Below, in pieces: positions 1 to 6,800 of a stretch of DNA of 9,629 nucleotides. Source of the DNA: JBFMDN01 sp040753915 (GTDB lineage Bacteria; Desulfobacterota; Desulfomonilia; Desulfomonilales; Desulfomonilaceae); the NCBI GenBank assembly GCA_040753915.1, contig JBFMDN010000112.1:1-9629 (forward strand), read 5' to 3'. Both the position numbers and the translations under genes were made by a program. The first letter of the stretch is position 1. Each line of letters opens with the position of its first letter. The notes beneath the pieces were generated by a model. The model saw only the letters and a list, made by a program, of their open reading frames with translations, did not search any database and was not told where the DNA came from.

Positions 1-90
1 CCGTCCGGGGAAAATCACTTCATGGCGTCTGCCCCTGTTCATCACATGGTACCAAGCGTCTGGATATTGAATGCGTAATGGCCGTGACAT
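1..90 (-). CDS. REP-associated tyrosine transposase (RAYT, Y1/HUH type), N-terminal fragment running off the left edge
   Basis: Reading the minus strand from the ATG at 90-88 gives 30 uninterrupted codons to the window edge, including SRPLRIQYPDAWYHVMNRG. This is the characteristic opening of one RAYT / IS200-like transposase subfamily ('RPLRI-Y-A-YHV-NRG'). These are single-strand HUH nucleases that act on REP palindromes. The HUH motif and catalytic Tyr would lie beyond position 1, so whether the gene is intact cannot be judged. A weak AGGG lies upstream of the ATG, and a REP-like palindrome sits about 30 bp upstream (121-138), the usual RAYT arrangement. The N-terminus differs clearly from the second RAYT relic at 1790-2143, so the two are different subtypes and not duplicates. 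The family call is from recognition of the N-terminal signature only. Confidence 0.7.
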   Translation of the reverse strand, partial: MSRPLRIQYPDAWYHVMNRGRRHEVIFPGR

Positions 91-120
91 GGGCTGTCCC
101 TATCGCGATGTGCAACATGA

Positions 121-138
121 GTCAAGAACAGACTTGAC
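121..138. repeat. REP-like imperfect palindrome upstream of the RAYT start
   Basis: GTCAAG (121-126), a 6-nt spacer AACAGA, and CTTGAC (133-138) form a perfect 6-bp inverted repeat directly upstream of the RAYT gene at 1-90. Short palindromes with GTCAAG arms next to RAYT genes are typical of the hairpins these transposases bind. The binding role here is inferred from position only. Confidence 0.45.
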
Positions 139-182
139 CCCTTTTCTTTTTTTGACCCCTTTTCTTTTTCCTTTTTCTTTTT
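134..182. repeat. 18-bp tandem repeat, two perfect copies plus a degenerate third
   Basis: TTGACCCCTTTTCTTTTT occurs at 134-151 and again immediately at 152-169. A pyrimidine-rich partial copy (CCTTTTTCTTTTT) follows to 182. The first copy begins inside the right arm of the 121-138 palindrome. On the minus strand this is a purine-rich tract upstream of the RAYT. It looks like slippage or amplification of the REP flank. The lysine/glutamate-rich minus-strand reading frame across it is a low-complexity artefact. Confidence 0.85.
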
Positions 183-211
183 AGGATGCCTCCTTGCCTC
201 TTCTCTCTGCA

Positions 212-269
212 GTGGGTCAATTCTGAGAGCACTCAAACAGGTGGGTCAATTTTCGAGAGCGTCAAAGCT
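212..269 (+). repeat. Left end: two tandem copies of the terminal repeat
   Basis: Copy 1 starts at 212 (GTGGGTCAATTCTGAGAGC, then ACTCAAACAG) and copy 2 at 241 (GTGGGTCAATTTTCGAGAGC, then GTCAAAGCTG). The copies have a 29-bp period and share the first 11 bases and the GAGAGC-(N2-3)-CAAA tail. Copy 2 is the better match to the right end. Confidence 0.8.
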
Positions 270-314
270 GAGGCACTTTACCCCAACTTCACTCCGCTCA
301 AGCGATGAAAATTC

Positions 315-329
315 CCCCACAGGAGGCTT
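315..329 (+). repeat. Subterminal repeat, left copy (CCCCACAGGAGGCTT)
   Basis: This 15-bp sequence recurs exactly at 1528-1542 in the same orientation, with partly matching flanks (GAAA-ATT before, GGGTGAG after). It lies about 75 bp inside the left terminal repeat. This copy also sits in a hairpin: CCCCCA (314-319) pairs perfectly with TGGGGG (332-337) around a 12-nt loop. A related CCCCACAGG follows at 344-352. Confidence 0.75.
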
Positions 330-398
330 CTTGGGGGTGAGTTCCCCACAGGGGGCAAGATCGGGAATTAGAAAGTCGTCTTCATGCTCAGGGTCTCG

Positions 399-1430
399 TC
401 AAGCCACATCTCGTATCACCGGAACTCCGGCCTCTCCCTTCCGAGCATTGACCAGAATGGTATGAATCCATTTCAGGACTCGCTGACCCTTTGTCGGGTC
501 TTTTCGGGATCCCTCACCCGTGAGATAGGTTTGCCAGTGGGCCGCCCGTGTGTGGGGAACGGGACTTCTATGGGTGCCTCCCTTCCACTCGGCGCGTTGA
601 GACAAGGCCCGTCTCAACTCTGCGCCTTGACGCATCCCACACTCCCAAATCGTGGGCTTGTCCGGGGGAAAATAACGGACTCCTCTCTTGGTCTTTTTCG
701 GCTGCGGATTGTCCGGAACTCTGTTGCTGCCGTCGGCGTTCCTAACATCACAGTACTCGGAATTCACCTGGCAGATGTAGAGTAAAAGGTTCACGAGCTG
801 CGACACGTGAGCAGTCACGTCTTTCAGGGACAGTTCCTGTTCGGGACGTGAGAGATTCATCCCGGCGACCATCGTGTGCCACCGCTCCAAGGATTGGGCC
901 AATGACTGCTCAATCGTGATACCCTCCTTCACGTAGAGCCACTCGATCATGAAGTCATCACCGTTAAGGGAGAGCAAAGATAACGTGACCTGTCCATCGG
1001 TCCGTGGGGAATAGTTCAGCGATGCCACGAAGCCTTGGGACGGGCCGAAGTAGCTCTCAAGACCAGGGGTTTCGATGTAAACCGCCCACTCCGGCAATCT
1101 GAAGAGCAGTTCGACGGGGAGATTTCCCCGCAAAGACGTGCGGATAAGGGCGCGGTAAATATCGGGGTCAAACCGATACACGGTCTTTGAGACTCGCCAG
1201 GGGGCTAATATCGTGGCAAGCCTGATGCGGGAGAAATGTTTCATTCGCTGATCGTCATTGGATGGAGGGCTGGTCTGATACGACTCCATGATGTCGGCAA
1301 GCTCGTCTCTCCGAATGAAACACCAGCCGGGCCAGGACCTTGAGTGTTTGGCACGGCACTCATCAATGTCCTGCCAGAGTTTCGGAAATCTCTTTCCGAG
1401 CATGGCGATCAAATGCTCTGGAGGCAGCAT
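399..1430 (-). CDS. AcrVA2-like protein (putative type V-A anti-CRISPR homologue)
   Basis: The gene encodes 343 residues, close to the 322 of Moraxella AcrVA2, which lowers Cas12a levels in the cell. Motifs matching recalled AcrVA2 occur in the same order. LPEWAVYIETPG (112-123) corresponds to LPDWCVYVD. LVNLLLYICQVN (212-223) corresponds to LPYLLWLCV. TIWECGMRQGAELRRA (260-275) corresponds to FIYQIGERLGSEVRR. PHTRAAHWQTYLTG (292-305) corresponds to RPHIRRGHWHGYWQG. VLKWIHTILVNA (318-329) corresponds to RWQPAVFVNS. The start is the ATG at 1430, with AAGGAG (1444-1439) eight bases upstream. A GTG at 1613 in the terminal repeat would add 61 residues but lacks an RBS. The protein appears cytosolic, with no signal peptide or membrane segment. 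It is the sole cargo of the 212-1613 element, and no cas gene is nearby. Membership of the AcrVA2-like family is fairly secure from motif order; activity against a Cas12a is not shown, and many homologues occur where Cas12a is absent. Confidence 0.75.
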   Translation of the reverse strand: MLPPEHLIAMLGKRFPKLWQDIDECRAKHSRSWPGWCFIRRDELADIMESYQTSPPSNDDQRMKHFSRIRLATILAPWRVSKTVYRFDPDIYRALIRTSLRGNLPVELLFRLPEWAVYIETPGLESYFGPSQGFVASLNYSPRTDGQVTLSLLSLNGDDFMIEWLYVKEGITIEQSLAQSLERWHTMVAGMNLSRPEQELSLKDVTAHVSQLVNLLLYICQVNSEYCDVRNADGSNRVPDNPQPKKTKRGVRYFPPDKPTIWECGMRQGAELRRALSQRAEWKGGTHRSPVPHTRAAHWQTYLTGEGSRKDPTKGQRVLKWIHTILVNARKGEAGVPVIRDVA

Positions 1431-1438
1431 TGTTCGGT

Positions 1439-1444
1439 CTCCTT
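1439..1444 (-). promoter_or_regulatory. Shine-Dalgarno AAGGAG fixing the AcrVA2-like start
   Basis: Minus-strand AAAAGGAG lies eight bases before the ATG at 1430. This strong site selects the 343-residue start over the longer frame that begins inside the terminal repeat. Confidence 0.8.
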
Positions 1445-1527
1445 TTCTGTGTTCAGCTTTTTCATAAAGAGTAGCACATCGTGAGGGGATTTGGACGTGC
1501 TTGACTACGGGATGACGCTGGAAATTG

Positions 1528-1542
1528 CCCCACAGGAGGCTT
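1528..1542 (+). repeat. Subterminal repeat, right copy (CCCCACAGGAGGCTT)
   Basis: This is an exact 15-bp match to 315-329 in the same orientation, about 71 bp inside the right terminal repeat. Because the outer ends are inverted while these are direct, the copy faces outward here and inward on the left. Confidence 0.75.
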
Positions 1543-1587
1543 TTAGGGTGAGAAAATATGATGTCCCTGATAGGGGATCCGATTGAT

Positions 1588-1613
1588 TTTGCCGCTCTCG
1601 AGAATTGACCCAC
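1588..1613 (-). repeat. Right terminal inverted repeat
   Basis: Read on the minus strand from 1613: GTGGGTCAATTCTCGAGAGC followed by GGCAAA. It differs from the left copy at 241 at only two of 26 positions. A GTG codon at its outer tip opens a reading frame that runs without a stop into the AcrVA2-like gene. There is no usable ribosome binding site at that GTG. Confidence 0.8.
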
Positions 1614-1749
1614 CGCCTAGTTTGTAGAAAGGAGCATCCTTAAGGCACAGCGTTGGAGTGGGGGGTATGCCTTGACGAAGTTGCGTTGTTTGCCCTGCGG
1701 TGGGCTGTTCGACCCTAGCCCGAGGGTGAAAAACGAGAGGTGATTCCTG
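1614..1749. other. Intergenic stretch with no recognisable feature
   Basis: This 136-bp stretch lies between the right end of the element and the repeats that follow the RAYT relic. No reading frame with a start and RBS, no clear promoter and no hairpin-plus-T terminator were found on either strand. Confidence 0.5.
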
Positions 1750-1783
1750 ACTTCCGGCCTACTTCCGACTTCCGCGACTTCCG
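1750..1783. repeat. Four copies of the heptamer ACTTCCG
   Basis: ACTTCCG occurs at 1750, 1761, 1768 and 1777 (minus strand CGGAAGT). The cluster lies just past the stop codon of the RAYT relic. It may be the remains of the transposase's 3' flanking REP structure or simple slippage. Confidence 0.7.
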
Positions 1784-1789
1784 GAGAGA

Positions 1790-2143
1790 CTATACTCCAT
1801 TTCCTGGATCTTGCGTCGAGCCTCTCGGTCCTGGTTCTTGGCGGCGCATGGATCTGCCCAGGGCCGACTCCAGGCTCGTGATGACGTCATCGTTTCTCAA
1901 CGGTCTGCCTGTGCGCTCGTCCCGCCGAAGCGCTTGAAACTCGGGGAAAACGATCAAGTGCACATGATTCGGCATAAGCCTATATGCCCAAATGGCTACG
2001 CCGCAACGGCAACACAACTCGACAATGAGCTCGATGTAGGCCTTGTAATCGTCATCACAAAAGAACGTCCGCTGTCAACGGTATCCTCTTTGTCTCACGT
2101 GGTGTGGTACTCTCGGAGCTACCACGCGTGCCACTCTAGCGAT
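1790..2143 (-). pseudogene. RAYT (REP-associated tyrosine transposase) pseudogene with internal deletion
   Basis: Minus-strand translation from 2143 gives a RAYT N-terminus (ARVARVVAPRVPHHV, then RQRG). It continues through QRTFFCDDDYKAYIEL to IWAYRLMPNHVHLIV, which carries the His-x-His (HUH) metal-binding pair. Three lesions are visible. The codon where family members start with ATG is ATC (2143-2141). An in-frame TGA lies at 2077-2075 in place of an expected Arg codon. After PEFQALRRDE the frame jumps, near 1915-1935, directly to what looks like the family C-terminus (RTGRPL...LGRSMRRQEPGP). About 100 central residues, including the catalytic Tyr helix, are therefore gone. The 75-residue frame from 2017 cannot encode an active nuclease. 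The gene begins 22 bp downstream of the phosphatase-like gene, on the same strand. Confidence 0.8.
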
Positions 2144-2164
2144 GATCTGAGAGTGCCACGAATT

Positions 2165-2782
2165 CTAATCACAGTCACGAATTATGTATGGTGTCCCCGG
2201 AATTGAGAATTGAAGGATCTGTGGAAATGCCTGTATCAGGCTTCGTTCCACCTCGGAGAGTATGGTATTTACGTAGTCCACATCTTCTTCGACGTAATTC
2301 CAGTAGCTATTATCTTTTGGGAGGCCTGTAAGGTCTTCGAAGGTGAACGGTTCCTCCCATCTAGATATCTTCCTGAACGTCGAAATCTTGGTGGCAGCGT
2401 CCGGGTACAACCTGAGGAGGTCCTCTTCCTGCTGAGGTATGGCCGTGATTATCAAATCCGCGTTCCTTACCATCTCTGGGGTAAGCTCTCTGGATCTCCA
2501 GTCCGGAGGAACAACTATACCTCTCTCCAACAAGAAAGTACGAGTCGTTTCTGCCATGGGACGGTCGTAAAAGGGCTCGGGAAAACGTATGTGCAGTTCC
2601 GCCATCTGGTCCTTTATAGCTCGGGGGATGAAGCCGGCAGACGTCACTCTTACCTTGTGGCACTCTCCGTCGGTCAGCTCGCTAAGCAGCTTTCTGACGA
2701 AAAACTCGGCGAAAACGCTGCGGCCACGGTTGCTGACACACACGAAGATTAAGTCGACTTGATCCTTTTCCATTTTGCCCAC
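2165..2782 (-). CDS. Low-molecular-weight protein tyrosine phosphatase-like protein
   Basis: With the GTG start at 2782 the product is 205 residues. GGAG lies five bases upstream of that GTG. An ATG at 2773 (202 residues) has the same GGAG 14 bases away, and a GTG at 2818 has no RBS. Near the N-terminus, LIFVCVSNRGRS contains the CX5RS phosphate-binding loop of the LMW-PTP/arsenate reductase fold (Cys15, Arg21, Ser22), so catalysis is plausible. The usual general-acid Asp-Pro is not obvious; the nearest candidate is WEEP (142-145), a Glu-Pro. The protein is also longer than the usual 150-160 residues, with a large mid insertion (FPEPFYDRPMAETTRTF) and a C-terminal extension. It is cytosolic, with no signal peptide. 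It may act on phosphotyrosine or another phospho-substrate, and the role is unknown. It lies about 200 bp downstream of the coiled-coil lipoprotein gene on the same strand, so co-transcription is possible but not clear. Confidence 0.75.
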   Translation of the reverse strand: MGKMEKDQVDLIFVCVSNRGRSVFAEFFVRKLLSELTDGECHKVRVTSAGFIPRAIKDQMAELHIRFPEPFYDRPMAETTRTFLLERGIVVPPDWRSRELTPEMVRNADLIITAIPQQEEDLLRLYPDAATKISTFRKISRWEEPFTFEDLTGLPKDNSYWNYVEEDVDYVNTILSEVERSLIQAFPQILQFSIPGTPYIIRDCD

Positions 2783-2981
2783 TTTCTCTCCAGGCTCCGC
2801 CGCAATGTACAATGGCACGCGTCGAAAATGGCTTTCCCCTAAGAGGATTGAGCTGTACTAGAGCACTCGACACCACGGACGCGTACATTGAACAATCGGG
2901 TCCCCACGGACGTCTCCCCAATTGGTTTGTCCCGAAGGCATTGGGACTGATCCCTTGGATAGGAGGCGGTCGATCCGAGAG

Positions 2982-3764
2982 TCAGAACCCCTCTCGGCCG
3001 GGATCCTTGTTGCAGCCTCTGAGAGCGGCGTCTCTCTTTCTTATCAGGTTGAATACGGCATCGTCTCCAGGCTTATCCCATTCTTGAACAAGCTCCGTCA
3101 CCCAGGATTCGGCAGCAGCCTGCGCTTTTTCCGGAGCACCCTGCATCCTTACCCGGTACTCCTTCCTGATTTGCTCCAGCCTCTGGAGTCGCTCTTCTTT
3201 GGGGGCCATGCGAAGCATGACCCCCACCTTTCGCATGTAATCTACCAATGCGTCACAGGGATCTTGGTCTGACGTTTTTTCCGGCTGTGGGATCCGAGAT
3301 TTGAGCTCAGCCGCCGGTGGCACAAGGGCCTGATCCCTCATCGGTGCCGTAGCCACCGACTGAGCGAGCTCATCTTTGAGTCGAGCCAATTGCTTCTGAA
3401 GATCATCATTTGCCTTCTTCAGGGACAAGATCTCTTGCTGCAACTCCTTCGATCTGTCTTCCAGATGAGTCTTTTCTTTCGCAAGTTGAGCGTGCGCTTT
3501 CTTTAGAGTCCCTAGGTCATTATCCAAAGACTCCTTTTTCTCACTCAACTCTTTGACTTGCTGGACCAGCACCGATTTCTCTGATTCCAGCCTGCCTATC
3601 GCTTCGGTCAATTGTTTGTTTGCAGCGGTTAACCGCTCAACCTCCCGCTTAGCTTGCTCAAGCTCTTCTCGATATTGCCCGCAACCCGAGAGAATCAGCG
3701 GAAGGAGGCATACGAGAGCAAGGATGATCGTGACGGTAAAACGGACTGGTGTGTTCTCATTCAT
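2982..3764 (-). CDS. Coiled-coil lipoprotein downstream of the RND pump
   Basis: The product is 260 residues from the ATG at 3764, chosen because GGGAG lies seven bases upstream; a GTG at 3779 lies within that RBS region. Residues 8-27 form a hydrophobic signal ending in the lipobox LILSGC, with lipidated Cys28 followed by Gly, which favours export to the outer membrane by the +2 rule. Residues 31-136 are an uninterrupted Lys/Glu/Leu-rich heptad pattern typical of a long coiled coil. A Pro-rich linker (about 140-168) leads to a helical domain (169-252) with Cys170 and Cys251 that could form a disulfide. I do not recognise the C-terminal domain. The gene begins 57 bp after the pump gene and is probably in its operon. 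It is not a TolC/OprM-type channel because it lacks beta-barrel and repeat features. A periplasmic spacer or accessory role is inference. Confidence 0.75.
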   Translation of the reverse strand: MNENTPVRFTVTIILALVCLLPLILSGCGQYREELEQAKREVERLTAANKQLTEAIGRLESEKSVLVQQVKELSEKKESLDNDLGTLKKAHAQLAKEKTHLEDRSKELQQEILSLKKANDDLQKQLARLKDELAQSVATAPMRDQALVPPAAELKSRIPQPEKTSDQDPCDALVDYMRKVGVMLRMAPKEERLQRLEQIRKEYRVRMQGAPEKAQAAAESWVTELVQEWDKPGDDAVFNLIRKRDAALRGCNKDPGREGF

Positions 3765-3821
3765 GATAATACTCCCCACGTGTTCTCTGGCGCGAATTTT
3801 GGTGATCGAATGCTCCGCAAC

Positions 3822-6800
3822 CTATTCTGGTTTGCTCGTGAAGGTAGTCGGATGAATTTCAGGGGCAGTTGCGGTTAAGCTCATGGCCCGTTGTTTTCGG
3901 CCCTGCATGACAACATACAGAACCGGTATAAAGAATACCCCGAGTAACGTCACTCCCAACATGCCGGCGAAGACGGCCGTTCCAACGGATTGGCGACTCA
4001 CTGCCCCTGCTCCTGACGCGACCACCAGCGGAAAGACTCCGAGGATAAACGCGAAGGACGTCATCAGAATTGGTCGGAACCGCACTCGAGCGCCTTCCAC
4101 CGCTGCCTTGAAAAGGTCCATACCTCTTGCCCGAGCGTCTCGGACGAATTCCACGATGAGGATGGCATTTTTAGCGGCTAGCGCTACGAGCAGCACCAAC
4201 CCGACTTGTGTGTAGATGTTGTTGTCCATTCCGCGTATCATAAGGCCCAACGCCGCGCTAAGAGCAGCCAGAGGCACGGTGAGGACAACGGCGATCGGGT
4301 CGGACCAGCTTTCGTATAGAGCTGCAAGAATCAGAACCACCACAATGATTGCCATTGCAGCGGTAATTGGTCCCTTGCCCGCTGCTTTCTTTTCCTGATA
4401 CGCCATGTTGGTCCATTCGTAGCCCATCCCCGGAGGGAGCACTTTCGCGGCGAGCTCTTCCATAGCCTCGAGGGCTTGGCCAGAGCTGTATCCCGGCGCA
4501 GCGTCTCCCATCACCTTGGCAGTGGGGAACATGTTGTAACGGTCCACTCGCATCGGCCCGATATCGTATCGAACACTCAGCAAGCTCCCGAGAGGGACCA
4601 TGTCGCCTTCCAGATTTCTCACGTAGAGGCGGGAAATGTCTTCTGGCTGCCTGCGAAAACGACTCTCGGCTTGGACTCTGACTTGCCATGTCCTGCTGAA
4701 CTTGTTGAAATCGTTGACGTAGGTGGATCCCAAGTATGCCTGCAAGGTATCAAAAACGCTCTGTAAAGGTATCTTTAAGGATAATGCTTTCGTGCGATCG
4801 AGATCGAGGAAAAGGTTCGGGTAGGCTGCCCTAAAGGTAGCGTGAACAGACTTGAGGTTCTGCTGCGAATTGGCCGCGGCAGCCAGCTCTGTTCCTGCCT
4901 GTTCAAGCGCGGCAAATCCCAATGCCGCCTTGTCGGGCAACTGCATCTCAAATCCCCCGCCTGTGCCAAGCCCAAGAATTGGGGGAAATGTGAACGGAAA
5001 GACTATCCCTTCTTGAATTTTCTCAAACTGAGCCGACAATCTGCTCATAATGACCTGTCGGCTGAGCCCTTGCTTCATTCGTTCATCCCACGGCTTCAAC
5101 GGCAGCAACATAGTAGCAAGATTCGACCTGGCCGCATCGATTACGGAAAACCCCACGAGAGCGCCCCATGGATTGATTCCTTCCGTTTTTTCCACAATCT
5201 TGGCAACTTGACGAACAACATCCGTGGTGCGTTCCAAGCTCGCACCATCGGGGAGCTGCACATTCACTAGTACTAAACCATCATCCTCAAGAGGAAGAAA
5301 ACCCGTGGGAATTCTCGCGAGACTCAACCCGCTCAGAATAACCAGTCCGACAAACAGCACAATCATAAGCGTTACGCGGCGCACGGTCATTGCTACGATT
5401 TTCGAGTACGAGTTAGTGAGTTTTTCAAATGAAGCGTTGAATGCCTTGAAGAAGCGATTCTTCTCTCCGTGCTGCTCTCGCAGCAAGATCGCGCAGAGTG
5501 CAGGGCTCAGAGTGAGGGCATTCACTGCACTGAACAACACTGTGAACGCAATGGTAAGCGAGAATTGCCTAAATAGCTCCCCTGTAATGCCTCCCAGGAA
5601 AGCTGGTGGAACGAATACGGCCATGAGGACGCACGTGATGCCGACGATCGCGCCGGTTATTTCGTCCATCGCGCGAATAGCTGCATCCTTGGGCGACAGT
5701 CCGAATTGCGTCATATTGCGTTCCACGTTCTCAACCACCACGATCGCATCGTCAACCACGAGACCGATAGCAAGGACCAATCCAAACAAGGTGATCATGT
5801 TGATCGAGAAGCCGAGCAACGACATCACCGCGAACGTGCCGATCAACGAAACCGGGATAGTGATGATTGGTATGATTGTGGAGCGCCAGTTCTGGAGGAA
5901 GATGAAGACTACAAGAATGACCAGAACAAATGCCTCGAAAAGCGTTACAATCACCTCTCGGATCGATGCCTTGACGAAATCCGCAACTTGGTAAATCACC
6001 GTGTATTCAAGACCCTGGGGAAAGTCTTTCTTAAGGCCTTGCAGTGCTTCGTTCAGGTTCTTGGTGACTTCGATAGCATTGGAACCGGGAGACTGATAGA
6101 TCATCATCGTGGCCGCAGGCTTCCCATGGTAAAAGGAGAGAAAGTCGTACGCCTTTCCACCCAGCTCGACATTGGCTACATCTTTCACATAGGTAACGCG
6201 AGTGCCTTCTCCGGTCTTAACGATTATATCCTCGAATTGCTTGGGCTCGACAAGGCGTCCTAATGTATTCACGCTGAGCTGAAAGACCTGTCCTTTGGGA
6301 ACGGGAGGCTCGCCCAGTTGCCCGGCCGCGACCTGGACATTCTGGTTGCGAATAGCATTCACAACGTCACTGACAGTCAGGTTGCGGGCTTCAAGCTTAT
6401 CGGGATCCAGCCAGGCTCTCATGGAATAGTCTTTGCTGGGGTAAAGGTTTATGTTCCCCACTCCTGCGATGCGGCTCAACACGTCTTTGATGTATATGGT
6501 GACATAGTTCGTCACGAAGAGGTCGTCGTACCGGCCATCAGGCGAGTAGACGGTCAGAATCATGACGAGGGCGCTGGAAACTTTCTTCGTGTTTACTCCT
6601 TGGCGCTGCACGTCTTCAGGCAACTGAGCCATAGCCGCTGAGACACGATTTTGTGTGAGCACGGTGTCCATATCGATGTTGGTGCCCAACTCGAAGGTAA
6701 CATTGAGAGTGTACGAGCCGTCAGCAGCACTCTGACTGGACATGTAGAGCATGTTATCAACGCCATTCACTTGCTGCTCGATGGGGGCCGCTACGGTCTC

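Larger units (their letters stand above)
212..1613. mobile_element. Transposase-less element with IS21-like ends carrying an AcrVA2-like gene
   Basis: The block is bounded by inverted copies of GTGGGTCAAT-T(T/C)TCGAGAGCG: plus strand at 241-266 and minus strand at 1613-1588, matching at 24 of 26 positions. A further, slightly degenerate direct copy (212-238, one base deleted) precedes the left end, giving the doubled terminal repeat often seen in IS21-family elements. No istA/istB or other transposase frame is present; the only convincing gene inside is the minus-strand CDS 399-1430. No target-site duplication is visible: the 4-5 bases outside 212 (TGCA) and 1613 (CGCCT) do not match. It could be a non-autonomous passenger element moved in trans or the residue of an IS21 insertion. 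The end structure is seen; the family assignment is inference from end sequence. Confidence 0.6.

Noticed and set aside
134..182. Tandem repeats as a possible CRISPR array
   Set aside because: The units are contiguous with no spacers and only two perfect copies exist.
42..236. 64-residue Lys-rich frame on the minus strand
   Set aside because: It reads through the pyrimidine-rich tandem repeat and overlaps the real RAYT start in another frame; low-complexity artefact.
384..785. 133-residue plus-strand frame
   Set aside because: It is antisense to the AcrVA2-like gene, has no RBS and shows no recognisable motif.
2210..2752. 180-residue plus-strand frame
   Set aside because: It is fully antisense to the phosphatase-like gene, which has a clear CX5RS motif.
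2929..2947. GTCCC...GGGAC hairpin as a terminator after the lipoprotein gene
   Set aside because: The stem is only 5 bp, the loop is 9 nt, and there is no T-run on the transcribed side.
5224..5994. 256-residue plus-strand frame opposite the RND gene
   Set aside because: Its Ser/Thr/Arg/Ile-rich composition is the usual mirror of transmembrane-coding DNA; no RBS or motif.
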